From an uncultured Methylococcaceae bacterium (GTDB lineage Bacteria > Pseudomonadota > Gammaproteobacteria > Methylococcales > Methylococcaceae), in contig CAIOOA010000067.1 of assembly GCA_903859815.1 (NCBI GenBank), positions 1 to 64,000 of the forward strand: a stretch of 64,000 nucleotides of DNA, given 5' to 3'. The notes below the pieces were generated by a model. It had not been told where the DNA came from, did no database searches, and worked only from the letters and a program-made list of their open reading frames with translations. Shown in pieces: positions 9,213 through 19,060 of this stretch (its first letter is position 1; every line of letters begins with the position of its first letter). Made by a program: the position numbers and the translations under genes.

Positions 9213-11141
9213 ATGAGTTTGAAGCCATCCCCCGCAAACTATGGCGAACGTGCCACTGAAATACCCCTGCCGACTTGTGCAGTCTCCCGCTCGTCTGAAG
9301 CGAAGCCGTTGTGCCAAGTGAATGGTTTCCAAGTTTGGCGCTGCCCTTCGTCGGCTACGGACTTTGTTTGGCCCAAGCCGACCGACACTATTCCCAAAGT
9401 TGATCCTGCTGGAGATAGGATTGGCAATGCTTGCGCAAACCATGAGGCGAGCGAATCTGTGTTGAACATAGCCACAGCCCTGCTGGATCGTTTCACCGAA
9501 GGTGCGAAAAAACTGTCGGTTCTCGACGTTGCCTGCGGATATGGGACATGCCTCCGCCTAGCAGCAGACAAGCGTTGGAAATGCTTTGGCATAGAACCTT
9601 CCGCCCACGCCCGTGAAGTTGCCGCTAAACGCCATGGGAACCGCATCAACATAGTAGAGCGGGCCGAAGACTTGCTGCCGCAGCGTTTCGATCTTATCTT
9701 CATGTTCGAAGCCCTTGAGCATCTAACAGACCCTTATCCCTTGTTCTTCACACTGTTCGGCAGGGACGCGATAGGGCCGGAAACCTTGGTTGTCATCACC
9801 ACACCGAATGCGCGCAGTCACGAGGCCATCGCCAATCCTTCTGGCTGGGCTTATCGGAATCCGCCTTCGCGACTTGTTTTCTATTCGGCCAGGTCTTTGG
9901 AAATCTTGTTGCGGCGCTTGATGTTCAAATCTCTGCACCTCGCGGGCATAGAACCGCTGCCATCCGGCCCAGCGTCACACTTTGATGATGAAGCTGCCTC
10001 ACTGAACGACGAACTAGGTGGTTTTTTAGGGCTTGTCGCCGAAGCGAAAGGCAGCGATTTCAAGGAATTCATGCATGAACGTTACGTACCCGGGGCATTT
10101 TGGAAGTTGACTGAGTACGAACACCTTCCACGCTATGCCTTGGCAGGCACCCTCGCCAATGGAAAAAGGGTCTTGGACTTTGGTTGCGGCACTGGCTACG
10201 GGTCTGCGATACTTGCGGAAGTCGCCGTTTCTGTTGTTGGCTTGGATATTTCAACGGATGCGATTGAGTGGGCTAAAGCCATGCACCGCAACCCCAGACT
10301 GGCTTTTGAATTGCGCTCAGATCTTGGTCGTGGCTTGCCGCCTGCTTCGTTTGACTTAGTGACTTGTTTTGAGATGATCGAGCATGTCGATTTTGAGATG
10401 CAGCAAGCAACCATCCAGAGCATTGCCAAGTTGCTGACACCGGAGGGGAAACTTGTCATCTCCACACCTGACCCCCGGTTCACCGCGGATTATGGCAATA
10501 ATCCTTACCATTTGCGGGAAATGTCTGAAGCGGAATTCATGGAATTGTTGCAACCCTGCTTCCGGCAGGTGACGATGCTAAAGCAATGGGTGCGCCCAAG
10601 CATCCTCATCGGCACTCAAACCTTCCCTGGTTTGGAACCCGTGGTGTTCGGCCCACTGGAGAAACATAGCGGCTACGACTCATTGGTAGGGTTTGTCGCC
10701 ATTTGTTCGAACCAAGCCTTCAGCCCCCCTCCGCACTTCTGCCAATTTGACACAACAACGAACTTCAATCGTAAAACCCTCGAAACGGAACACCAATTAA
10801 ACCGGCTCCGTTTTGAGAATCAATGTCTGCTCGACGGAAAGGCGCTTCTAGAAAGCCAAGCGATGGAACTCAACCGAGTTCTGGCGGAAACCCGAACATG
10901 GGTGGATACATTGATAGAAGGGAAGAATTGGCTCGAAGGCCAAGTTAACGCGCTCGAAGCGCAATTGCAGGAACTTGACCATGTATTGGAAGAGACCCGC
11001 GCTTGGCTGAAAGAGCGGGAAGGCTTACTCGCGGAAACCCAAGCCGTCAACTTGGCTCAGTCCTCTCAGATAAAGCGTCTGTTGGAGGAAGTCGAACACT
11101 ACCAAAATACCTCGCGCGAACCATTGGACAGCGAGCCCTAA
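9213..11141 (+). CDS. Two-domain methyltransferase with C-terminal coiled coil (WbdD-like design)
   Basis: A 642-residue protein with two class I methyltransferase domains. The first has motif I VLDVACGYGTCLRLA near residue 108; the second has VLDFGCGTGYGSAILA near residue 318 and CFEMIEHVDFE after it. From about residue 525 the chain is a charged heptad-like coiled coil (MELNRVLAETRTWV, ELDHVLEETRAWLKE and similar). A methyltransferase joined to a coiled coil beside a Wzt ATPase recalls WbdD, which caps E. coli O9a chains and measures length with its coiled coil. No kinase domain like that of WbdD was seen. The role as chain terminator is inference. Confidence 0.8.
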   Translation: MSLKPSPANYGERATEIPLPTCAVSRSSEAKPLCQVNGFQVWRCPSSATDFVWPKPTDTIPKVDPAGDRIGNACANHEASESVLNIATALLDRFTEGAKKLSVLDVACGYGTCLRLAADKRWKCFGIEPSAHAREVAAKRHGNRINIVERAEDLLPQRFDLIFMFEALEHLTDPYPLFFTLFGRDAIGPETLVVITTPNARSHEAIANPSGWAYRNPPSRLVFYSARSLEILLRRLMFKSLHLAGIEPLPSGPASHFDDEAASLNDELGGFLGLVAEAKGSDFKEFMHERYVPGAFWKLTEYEHLPRYALAGTLANGKRVLDFGCGTGYGSAILAEVAVSVVGLDISTDAIEWAKAMHRNPRLAFELRSDLGRGLPPASFDLVTCFEMIEHVDFEMQQATIQSIAKLLTPEGKLVISTPDPRFTADYGNNPYHLREMSEAEFMELLQPCFRQVTMLKQWVRPSILIGTQTFPGLEPVVFGPLEKHSGYDSLVGFVAICSNQAFSPPPHFCQFDTTTNFNRKTLETEHQLNRLRFENQCLLDGKALLESQAMELNRVLAETRTWVDTLIEGKNWLEGQVNALEAQLQELDHVLEETRAWLKEREGLLAETQAVNLAQSSQIKRLLEEVEHYQNTSREPLDSEP

Positions 11142-11207
11142 TAAACTGAAATCGAACGTGATCTAATTTAAGACTGGTCATGAACACGACTTTTAGGAAT
11201 TTTCTCA

Positions 11208-12086
11208 ATGGCTTTTAACGAACAACTTTTCCAGCGGCAGTTTAATAAGGAATGGTTTACCCAGTTTCGCTCAACTTATGAAGATATCAACGTCGACCGC
11301 CCATTAGAATCAACCAGTATTGGTTTTGATGAGACCGAACCGGGTTTTCGTGATTTCCTGCTTCAGGATAATCTGGACAAGCAGACGTTTGTGGACGAGT
11401 ATCTGCCCTATTTGGGGACATTTCTTCACGGCCCATTTCCGCTTCCGGGTCGGAGGGTCACCCGCAGCGCTTGGGACTGCCGGGGGAAGCTGGGTGCCTA
11501 TCAAGCCACGGGTGTGTTGCCCAAAGTGCGTGGCGCACGAGCACTCGACATTGGCTGCAATGCAGGCTATGACAGTTTTTTATTGAGTTCGCAAGGCGCA
11601 TTTGAAGTGGTTGGCATAGACCCTCACGGCTTTTATCATCAAGCCTTGTTTCTTAATGCAGTTTACGATGCCCCTGGTGTCCGTTTTATGAATCTGGGAT
11701 GGGAAGACTTGGATCCAAGATTCTTTGGTGGATTTGATTTTATCAATTGCCAAGGGCTAATCTATCATGTACGCGAACCGATGTTATTACTTGAAAAACT
11801 CGCCAGCATCATGACTCCCGGTGCGACACTGCTGATGGAAACCCACTTATTGTCTGAGCAGTCGACTCAGTCGCAGTTTGTCGAGGGTGCCTTCTGGGGC
11901 GATGAAACTTATTGGTGGATATTTGGTGATGAATGCCTCATGGGAATGCTCAGGTCCGCTGGTTTCAAGGATGTCAGGATGCCATTAAAGGCTGATTGCG
12001 ATAGCCGTAACCCTAACGACCCGCATATCACCGTAGAAGGCTATCCAGCCGGGGCTAGAGGCTGGTTTGTGGCGACCAAGGGGTAG
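11208..12086 (+). CDS. CmoB/DUF1698-like SAM methyltransferase
   Basis: A 292-residue class I methyltransferase. Motif I is ALDIGCNAGYDSFLLS, followed by VVGIDPHGFYHQALFLNAV and the FDFINCQGLIYHVREPMLLL segment seen in relatives of CmoB (DUF1698). It is shorter than CmoB, and its place in the polysaccharide operon suggests a glycan or lipid substrate rather than tRNA. It is the third methyltransferase gene in a row. Confidence 0.8.
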   Translation: MAFNEQLFQRQFNKEWFTQFRSTYEDINVDRPLESTSIGFDETEPGFRDFLLQDNLDKQTFVDEYLPYLGTFLHGPFPLPGRRVTRSAWDCRGKLGAYQATGVLPKVRGARALDIGCNAGYDSFLLSSQGAFEVVGIDPHGFYHQALFLNAVYDAPGVRFMNLGWEDLDPRFFGGFDFINCQGLIYHVREPMLLLEKLASIMTPGATLLMETHLLSEQSTQSQFVEGAFWGDETYWWIFGDECLMGMLRSAGFKDVRMPLKADCDSRNPNDPHITVEGYPAGARGWFVATKG

Positions 12087-12131
12087 CCAAAAGGGTTACG
12101 GATTATCCCAGGCTGCGTCGATATGCCAAGG

Positions 12132-12164
12132 CTACGATTGCGACAGAATGTCCGGCAATCGTAG
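12132..12164. other. Inverted repeat before the GT2-GT4 gene
   Basis: Perfect 10-base arms CTACGATTGC and GCAATCGTAG surround a 13-base loop, between the methyltransferase stop and the start at 12207. There is no U-tract, so it is not a classical terminator. It could be an RNA processing or attenuation structure. Confidence 0.4.
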
Positions 12165-12206
12165 TTGGCAACCCTCGCCTGAATTTTACTTTTCATCCAA
12201 CAAGCC

Positions 12207-14519
12207 ATGATTGATCCTAAACAGCCAAATTATGCTTCCCCGCCGTCTTGCCATAGCCGGGCTTTGTATGAGTATATGCCGAAAAATCCAGAGCTGGGTC
12301 CGCTGGTATCGATCATAACCCCCTATTTCAACACCGATGGAGTATTCTTTCAAACAGCGGGGTCAATTGCGAGACAGTCGCTGCAAAACTATGAATGGGT
12401 CATCGTCGACGATGGCAGCACCGATGCCGCGTCACTGGCACAGCTTGATCGCGTTGCCTCCCAAGACCCACGAATTCGTGTAGTCCGACAAGTCAATGCC
12501 GGACCGGCAGCGGCGCGTAACACCGCCTTTCGGCACAGTGTAGGCCGCTATATCTGCCTGCTGGACAGCGACGACCTGATCGAGCCAACATTCCTTGAAA
12601 AATGCGTTTGGTTCCTTGAATCAAATTCGAATTTCGGGTTTTGCAATAGTTGGTCGGTAAACTTTGGCGACCAAGAGTTTCTTTGGGAATTGGGGTTTGA
12701 GCGTGGCAGCCAATATCTGGAGGCCAACAGCGCTCCGCCGATGTCAGTCATCAAGCGCCAAGCCTTTGCCGATGCGGAAGGGTTTGATGAGAATATCCGC
12801 TTTGGGCACGAGGATTGGGATTTCTGGCTTAGATTGGCCAGTCTAGGGCATTGGGGTCACACTTTGCCGGAATACTTGGCATGGTATCGCAAACGTGCCC
12901 ACGGTCGTTTCAGCCAAGTGATGTCAACGGGTACGACCAATAGCGACTTCGAGCAATGGATTGCAAAGAAATACCAAAGCCTTGCTGACAATTTCCCTGC
13001 CCCTACCATCCGCCATGTGGAGCCTTTTGAAAGCGTCGACTTGACGGTGAGAGTGGACAATCCGCTAAAGCGTGGAACCGGCAAGCGCATCCTTATGGTG
13101 TATCCTTGGTTGGTGACTGGCGGGGCCGACAAAGTCAATCTCGATTGGATTACGACGCTAACACACTATGGTTGGCAGGTCACGGTTTGTGCGACGCTTG
13201 AGTCTCACAACGATTGGTTGCCACGCTTCGCCGCGCTAACCCCTGACGTGTTCGTGCTGCCGAACTTCTTACGGCTTGTCGATTTTCCGCCGTTCCTAAG
13301 CTACCTGATCGAATCACGCGGCATCGACTTGGTCATGATTTCGGGCAGCACCTTCGGTTACCTAGTCTTGCCTAGCCTTCGTTCCAATCACCCTGGGGTT
13401 GCCTTTGTTGATCTTTGCCATGTGGAAGAGCCCCATTGGCAAAATGGCGGGCATCCTCGTTTTGCTGTAGGTTACCAAAATTTGCTGGAACTCAACTTGG
13501 TGACGACACGCCATCTGCAAGAGTGGATGGTTGGGCATAGCGCCGATCCTAATCGGATTGAGGTTTGCTACACCGGAATCGATGTCTCCAAGTTAACTCC
13601 GCAGGCAGAAAGGCGTTCCGCCGTCCGAGAGTCATTCGGACTGGATGCCACGTCGCCGGTGATCATCTTCGCGGGGCGACTCTGTGAGCAGAAACGGCCC
13701 CTGTTTCTGGCTGAAATCCTCAGTTCGCTTCGTGACCATGGCATTCGCTTTCAGGCGCTTATCATTGGTGACGGCGAACTCAAACCGCAACTCGAATCCA
13801 CAATCATCGAATTGGGCCTAGCCGACAACGCCCGTCTGCTTGGGAACGTCGGACACGACACTTGGCTTGAAGCCTTGGCCGTTGCCGATGCCTTCTTGCT
13901 GCCATCTTTATATGAAGGCATATCGGTCGCCCTGCTGGAAGCGATGGGCATGGGGGTTGTTCCTGTCACCGCCGCAGTTGGAGGTCAGGAAGAAGTGATA
14001 CTGCCCGATTGCGGTTTTCTGATTTCGCACGGGAAGGATGAGTTGAATGCCTATGTCGATGCTCTCGCTCGGCTGATAGCCGACGAAACCCTACGCTCAA
14101 GCTTAGGCACTGCGGCGCGGTCAAGGATAGTCGGCCATTTTAACCGCGAGTTTACCGATGCCCATTTGGTTGAAACGCTGAACCGGGCCGTCGCGATGGT
14201 CGGAAGTAAACCGCCTGTTCGTCTCCCGGCTAGCTTGGAAATAGAGTTGGCTACCCAGGCGGTCGAGTATACGCGCCTAAGCAATGCGGCAAGTTTCCTT
14301 TGGGAACACTGGCAACGGAGCAGGGAAATGCAACAGAGTACGGAACCCCCTCCAACATCAAACGAGCCGACTTTGCCGCCAACTCCACCCGCTATTCCTG
14401 TCAGGTTGCAATGGTTGCTCGAACGCTTCTTTCGTTCGCGTCTTGGGCAATGGTTGCGCTTTAATTCCGTAGCAAGGCGCATTAGGGAATGGCTTGGAGA
14501 GTGTAAAGGGATAAAGTAA
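12207..14519 (+). CDS. Bifunctional glycosyltransferase, GT2 fused to GT4
   Basis: A 770-residue protein. Residues about 33-260 are a GT2 (GT-A fold) domain with DDGSTD at 68-73 and the metal/nucleotide motif DSDD at 120-123. From about 305 to 690 a GT4 (GT-B fold) domain follows, with LMVYPWLVTGGADKVNL, VIIFAGRLCEQKRP and the donor-site segment LYEGISVALLEAMGMG. The C-terminus is Pro-rich and then basic (RVRRIREWL-like), perhaps for membrane contact. A protein with two transferase domains can add two successive sugars to the growing chain on the cytoplasmic face. Donor sugars are unknown. Confidence 0.88.
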   Translation: MIDPKQPNYASPPSCHSRALYEYMPKNPELGPLVSIITPYFNTDGVFFQTAGSIARQSLQNYEWVIVDDGSTDAASLAQLDRVASQDPRIRVVRQVNAGPAAARNTAFRHSVGRYICLLDSDDLIEPTFLEKCVWFLESNSNFGFCNSWSVNFGDQEFLWELGFERGSQYLEANSAPPMSVIKRQAFADAEGFDENIRFGHEDWDFWLRLASLGHWGHTLPEYLAWYRKRAHGRFSQVMSTGTTNSDFEQWIAKKYQSLADNFPAPTIRHVEPFESVDLTVRVDNPLKRGTGKRILMVYPWLVTGGADKVNLDWITTLTHYGWQVTVCATLESHNDWLPRFAALTPDVFVLPNFLRLVDFPPFLSYLIESRGIDLVMISGSTFGYLVLPSLRSNHPGVAFVDLCHVEEPHWQNGGHPRFAVGYQNLLELNLVTTRHLQEWMVGHSADPNRIEVCYTGIDVSKLTPQAERRSAVRESFGLDATSPVIIFAGRLCEQKRPLFLAEILSSLRDHGIRFQALIIGDGELKPQLESTIIELGLADNARLLGNVGHDTWLEALAVADAFLLPSLYEGISVALLEAMGMGVVPVTAAVGGQEEVILPDCGFLISHGKDELNAYVDALARLIADETLRSSLGTAARSRIVGHFNREFTDAHLVETLNRAVAMVGSKPPVRLPASLEIELATQAVEYTRLSNAASFLWEHWQRSREMQQSTEPPPTSNEPTLPPTPPAIPVRLQWLLERFFRSRLGQWLRFNSVARRIREWLGECKGIK

Positions 14520-14544
14520 AGAACTATCAATACCGTAAATTTTT

Positions 14545-15879
14545 GTGAAAAATATGAATATTAGCTTTATTATTAGCTTTATAAAGGGTTGGAGTCGTGG
14601 GTTTTTAATTTGCGTATCTTTATTTGTTTTGCTTGGCTTTGCAAGTATTATCTCGCATAATGAACAAGCAAAAATCCGTGCGCATATTGTAGTTGGTTTG
14701 CAAGAAATTGAGAGCTTGAATACAACCAAGGATAATTGGACAGATTGCCTAGTGATATCGGGAACCATAGTCCCTGACCTAAACTTATTAGAGTATTTTG
14801 GAAGTCCAAAACTCATCATTGACAAGCCTTGCTCATTTATTGATGCGGCTCTGCTCGATACAAGTAAAGTTCTTTGGAATAGTTATGATCGTTATTGGCA
14901 TGGGTCGGTTTATCTAGCGACAGTCGCGCTCAGACTTTTTGACTTGTCGGTTGTTCAATACATTTATAAATTCGCCATGGTGCTGTCACTGATTTGCCTA
15001 TGCTTAGCTGGATTTAAATTAAAGCATGACCTTAGAGTGCCGCTCATCTTGGTTTGCCTCGGAGTCTTTACCGGGGTTGGAATCAATTCGTATGGTGGGC
15101 ATTTAGGTCATTCTCCGACTTATTTCTTACCGCTTTTTGCTTTTGCCGTTTTCATTGTTTTAGGCTTTGATAAATTAACCATTTTTGAGGCGGCTACATT
15201 TGGTGCAGTGATAGGGACAATAGCCGGTTACTTTGATTTGCTTTCGGGTGGAATACCATTTTCTCTTGCTATGTCAATATTTGTTTGGTATTTGTTATGG
15301 TTAAATATCCCATTACAAGACCAAAAATTCAAAGGGCTGTTCATTGGCATTGCTATATTATGTCTAGCCTATGTTTTTTCAGTGTTTATGCTTGTGACCA
15401 TCAAGCTATTTTCTGCGGCAGTATTGCTTGGTCACCCTGACGCGATTCCCGGATTTAAAGGGGAGCTACTGTGGCGCATGTCAGGTGAAGAAATTAATGC
15501 AGAAGGTCGCTTGGATGCCGCAGCTATGGCCGCCAAGGAATTATGGGTTCACAGGGATTATGCATTTATTGGTGGAGCCAAGGGGGGTAGCATCGTCTTT
15601 TGGGTTGGCGGCTTTGCATGGATACTGGCACTTTGCGTTTCCTGGTATAACTATATAATCTCACGTAACACTAAAGAAATCCTATATTTTTTGATGCCAT
15701 TCCTAGCAGCCATGGTTGTCCCTCTTTGGTTCCTGGTTTTTAGCAACCACGGTTTTATCCATGCCTGGTTCATGACCCGAGTAATCTGCCTTATCCCTGT
15801 ATTCGGTATTGTCTCCGTCTACATGTGCCTTGTTCGCTGTAAGTTAAACCGAAGTAGCCTTGATGCCTTGGTCAATTGA
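14545..15879 (+). CDS. Polytopic membrane protein of the polysaccharide cluster
   Basis: This 444-residue protein has about ten hydrophobic segments, the first at about 15-35, followed by a soluble loop of about 80 residues. It could be an O-antigen polymerase, ligase or GT-C type enzyme, but no diagnostic motif was recognised. The sequence is more AT-rich than its neighbours. The GTG at 14545 was used; an ATG at 14554 is an alternative. Confidence 0.6.
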   Translation: MKNMNISFIISFIKGWSRGFLICVSLFVLLGFASIISHNEQAKIRAHIVVGLQEIESLNTTKDNWTDCLVISGTIVPDLNLLEYFGSPKLIIDKPCSFIDAALLDTSKVLWNSYDRYWHGSVYLATVALRLFDLSVVQYIYKFAMVLSLICLCLAGFKLKHDLRVPLILVCLGVFTGVGINSYGGHLGHSPTYFLPLFAFAVFIVLGFDKLTIFEAATFGAVIGTIAGYFDLLSGGIPFSLAMSIFVWYLLWLNIPLQDQKFKGLFIGIAILCLAYVFSVFMLVTIKLFSAAVLLGHPDAIPGFKGELLWRMSGEEINAEGRLDAAAMAAKELWVHRDYAFIGGAKGGSIVFWVGGFAWILALCVSWYNYIISRNTKEILYFLMPFLAAMVVPLWFLVFSNHGFIHAWFMTRVICLIPVFGIVSVYMCLVRCKLNRSSLDALVN

Positions 15880-16041
15880 GAATTGCTGGGAGAGGACTTA
15901 AACTGGCATGACATGAGTCTGATTGTGGCAAAATATACACATCAATCCCGGCATTGAACCGCAAGTTAACCGCTTGATTTGTTCGGTTTGCTTGCCGTGG
16001 CAATTCTTTTGGTAGTTGACAGCTTCACAGGGTTCTAATAT

Positions 16042-17001
16042 TTGGAAAAAACAATTAAAACAAACTTGCGTTACCTAGTGTTGGGAGGCAAAGGTTTCAT
16101 TGGCTCTCATTTGGTGGACGAATTGATGGCCATGGGTGCATTTGTGCGTTGCTTCGAACGCCCGCATGTGGTGTCATTGGGGAAGGATCATGAGGGGGAT
16201 TCGAATTACGAATTATTTGAAGGTGATTTTGTCAGCGAAGCGGATATCGAGGCAGCGCTAGATGGCTGCGATACTTGCTTTCACCTCATTTCAACGACAC
16301 AGCCAAAATCCTCCAACCAAGATCCGGTGTTCGATGTGGAAAGTAATCTGTTGGGAACCATCAGGCTGCTGGACCATGCTGTGAAAAGTGGCTTGAAAAA
16401 AATTATCTTCGTATCATCGGGGGGGACGGTCTATGGCAAACCGCTGCAAACCCCTATCCCTGAAACACATCCGACCAACCCGCTTTGCTCCTATGGCATT
16501 AACAAGCTATCCATCGAAAAGTATTTAGGTTTGTACCACGAATTATACGGATTGGACTACACCGTGCTGCGAATGTCAAACCCGTTTGGAGAACGCCAGA
16601 GGACAGATGCAAGCCAAGGCGCCGTGGCAGTTTTCTTAGGCAAGGCGATTCGTGGGGAAACCATAGAAATATGGGGTGACGGTTCGGTCGTCCGTGATTA
16701 TGTGTATATCCACGATGTTATTTTGGCATTGCTTGCCGCGCTCGATTGCTCGTGCGAGGAACATGTATTTAACATTGGCTCAGGAAAAGGCGTGAGTTTG
16801 AACGAATTACTTGACAGCATCGAAAACATCACCCTTTACCCCACCCGGCGTCGCTATGTAAAATCCAGGCTATTCGACGTACCCGACAATGTGTTGGACA
16901 TTGATAGGGCGGTTTCCCTACTGGATTGGTCACCCCAGATTTCCTTTGAGGATGGTTTGATGCGTTTTGCGAAATGGCTTGAAAACCAACAGAAGATATA
17001 A
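16042..17001 (+). CDS. NAD-dependent sugar epimerase/dehydratase (SDR)
   Basis: A 319-residue extended SDR enzyme acting on nucleotide sugars. The NAD loop is GGKGFIGSH near the N-terminus. The catalytic Ser-Tyr-Lys set is seen in VSSGGTVYG and YGINK. NPFGERQ and RDYVYIHDV are the usual substrate-site segments of UDP-hexose 4-epimerase relatives. It begins at TTG, with AGGG upstream; no better ATG lies in frame before the NAD-binding strand. It probably supplies an activated sugar for the glycan built by this cluster. Confidence 0.85.
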   Translation: MEKTIKTNLRYLVLGGKGFIGSHLVDELMAMGAFVRCFERPHVVSLGKDHEGDSNYELFEGDFVSEADIEAALDGCDTCFHLISTTQPKSSNQDPVFDVESNLLGTIRLLDHAVKSGLKKIIFVSSGGTVYGKPLQTPIPETHPTNPLCSYGINKLSIEKYLGLYHELYGLDYTVLRMSNPFGERQRTDASQGAVAVFLGKAIRGETIEIWGDGSVVRDYVYIHDVILALLAALDCSCEEHVFNIGSGKGVSLNELLDSIENITLYPTRRRYVKSRLFDVPDNVLDIDRAVSLLDWSPQISFEDGLMRFAKWLENQQKI

Positions 17002-17029
17002 TGGAGTCCAGTGACTGGGTAGTTTCCCA

Positions 17030-18991
17030 ATGTCGAAAGCAGATGAGGGTAGTCAAGGATTCAACCCAAATCGTTTGAATCGATTTATTTTATTTAACCG
17101 TTGTCATCGAAAAAAAATGCAAAAAAAAAAACGATTAACAACCGATGATTTTCCTGAATTGATGGCAAAGCATAGTAGGAAAGGTTTTGCCGAGCCAGAG
17201 GCTTATTTGTATTGGCTTGCCATGATGGAAGCCCACGGTGATCGAATTGAGAGGCTAAAACTTCAACTGGATGAGCGCGATAAAGAAATAGCCAAATTAA
17301 ATCAGACCCTCCAGGAAATATTTGATAGCACTAGTTGGAAGGTAAGTGCCCCATTGCGGTGGTTACGCAAATCAGCCCACGCAGATAATATCATTGCCAC
17401 TTGCCGGAATGCCTATGCTGATTTAAAGTCTAAGGTGCAGCATAAATTAGAGAATCCCCCCGAACCGAAAGTTTTTCAAGGACTGGACCACTTTGGGAGT
17501 AAGGTGGATATCGACCCTAGTCGTGAAACTGTTTTGATTGTAACCCATGAAGCATCAAGAACGGGTGCGCCGATATTAAGCCTTAACCTAGCCAAAGGGT
17601 TCCACAAAAAATACAATGTGGTTTCTTTATTACTAGGTCTTGGCGCATTAGTTGATGATTTCAAGAGAAACTCTGATATTGTCATAGGACCTATTGAAAA
17701 TCGATATGACGAGTTATCGGTTTCCAATATTGTTGATAAGTTGCTGGATTATCTTGACATCAGATTTGCTATCGTCAATTCCATTGAATCTAGAAACGTG
17801 CTTCCTGCTTTGGGAAGGCGCTTTGTCCCTACGGTGGCTCTAATTCATGAATTTGCCGCCTATACTCGACCAAGGGAAGCTTTCATTCAAGCCACTTTTT
17901 GGGCAACCAAAGTAGTGTTTCCTGACGAAATCATTCGGGAAAATGCCATATCCCACCATCCCGAGCTAGTCGGTAATCATTCCTTAATCCTCCCACAAGG
18001 GCGTTGCTTACTCTCTGAAGTCACTGCAAATAGGGTATCGACATCAGCGGAAAGGGAAGCCATATCGAAAGTTTTTCGTCCAGTGAACAAGCAACCAGAA
18101 ACCATCGTGATACTGGGCGCAGGGTCGGTTCACTTCCGCAAGGGAGTCGATATTTTTCTCGATTGCGCGGTACACATCGCACGGTCAAATTTCCGTGACA
18201 CCTGTCGTTTCGTGTGGGTTGGAGGGGGGTTCGACCCGGAACATGATGCTGACTATTCGGCTTATTTGGCCGATCAAATCCAGCGATCAGGATTGGAAAA
18301 TCAGGTTGCTTTTTTAGATGAAGTGTCGGAAATGGATTACGCCTATGAGCAAGCCGATATCTTATTGCTGAGTTCCCGTTTGGACCCCTTGCCCAATGTG
18401 GCGATTGATTCAATGTTTCACGGCATTCCAGTCCTCTGCATGGATCAAACCACTGGCATCGCTGGACTATTGAAAAAAAATGGATTGTCTGAGGAATGTG
18501 TAGCGCCTTACCTAGACGTTGAAGCATTGTCCATGAAGTTATCACGACTCATAGAGTCGCCAAATTACAGAATAATGGTCGGGGAAAAACTTAAAGCATT
18601 AGCTCCGACTCTTTTCGATATGGATACTTATATCGAAACTCTGGATAAACAGGGCATCCAAGCCATGGCGCAGACTTTACAGGAAAGGGAAGATTGCCTT
18701 CAAATTATCAAGTCGGGCTGTTTTGACCCGGACATTTCCCCACCGATTCAGCCTAATAATGCCGTTCCCCCTTTAAATTCCATACGTGAATATGTCAGGG
18801 CTTGGGCAAGCCAGGTTGGCAGAAGAAACCCGTATCAGGGTTTTAATGCTGATATTTATCTGGAACAGCGTGGAAATGAGGTGGCAGGGGAACCTTACGC
18901 TGATTACTTGCGCTCAGGCAAGCCTTCCGGCCCTTGGCTTACTGAAGACATCCTGCCCGAAACCATGGTTGAGGTTAAAGACAATGCATGA
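17030..18991 (+). CDS. Glycosyltransferase, GT4-like, with N-terminal coiled coil
   Basis: A protein of up to 653 residues. After a basic N-terminus comes a short coiled coil (RLKLQLDERDKEIAKLNQTLQEIF) and the SWKVSAPLRWLRK signature common before GT-B domains in large surface-glycan enzymes. The transferase part includes TGAPILSLNLAKGF, VILGAGSVHFRKGVDIFLD and LLSSRLDPLPNVAIDSM. The tail (FNADIYLEQ to YLRSGKPSGPWL) matches the short C-terminal module found in such proteins. The ATG at 17117 is an alternative start. A run of 11 A residues just after that ATG could promote slippage. Confidence 0.8.
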   Translation: MSKADEGSQGFNPNRLNRFILFNRCHRKKMQKKKRLTTDDFPELMAKHSRKGFAEPEAYLYWLAMMEAHGDRIERLKLQLDERDKEIAKLNQTLQEIFDSTSWKVSAPLRWLRKSAHADNIIATCRNAYADLKSKVQHKLENPPEPKVFQGLDHFGSKVDIDPSRETVLIVTHEASRTGAPILSLNLAKGFHKKYNVVSLLLGLGALVDDFKRNSDIVIGPIENRYDELSVSNIVDKLLDYLDIRFAIVNSIESRNVLPALGRRFVPTVALIHEFAAYTRPREAFIQATFWATKVVFPDEIIRENAISHHPELVGNHSLILPQGRCLLSEVTANRVSTSAEREAISKVFRPVNKQPETIVILGAGSVHFRKGVDIFLDCAVHIARSNFRDTCRFVWVGGGFDPEHDADYSAYLADQIQRSGLENQVAFLDEVSEMDYAYEQADILLLSSRLDPLPNVAIDSMFHGIPVLCMDQTTGIAGLLKKNGLSEECVAPYLDVEALSMKLSRLIESPNYRIMVGEKLKALAPTLFDMDTYIETLDKQGIQAMAQTLQEREDCLQIIKSGCFDPDISPPIQPNNAVPPLNSIREYVRAWASQVGRRNPYQGFNADIYLEQRGNEVAGEPYADYLRSGKPSGPWLTEDILPETMVEVKDNA

Positions 18992-19060
18992 GAATGGCTT
19001 TTTTCCATCCAATCGCCTTTCGATCAATTTGAATTTACCTCCTTGCCCAATATATTTGAC

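Noticed and set aside
15877-16012. Fourth MITE-like element
   Set aside because: GAATTGC and GCAATTC occur at the two sides, but the interior shows none of the shared sequence of the other three copies.
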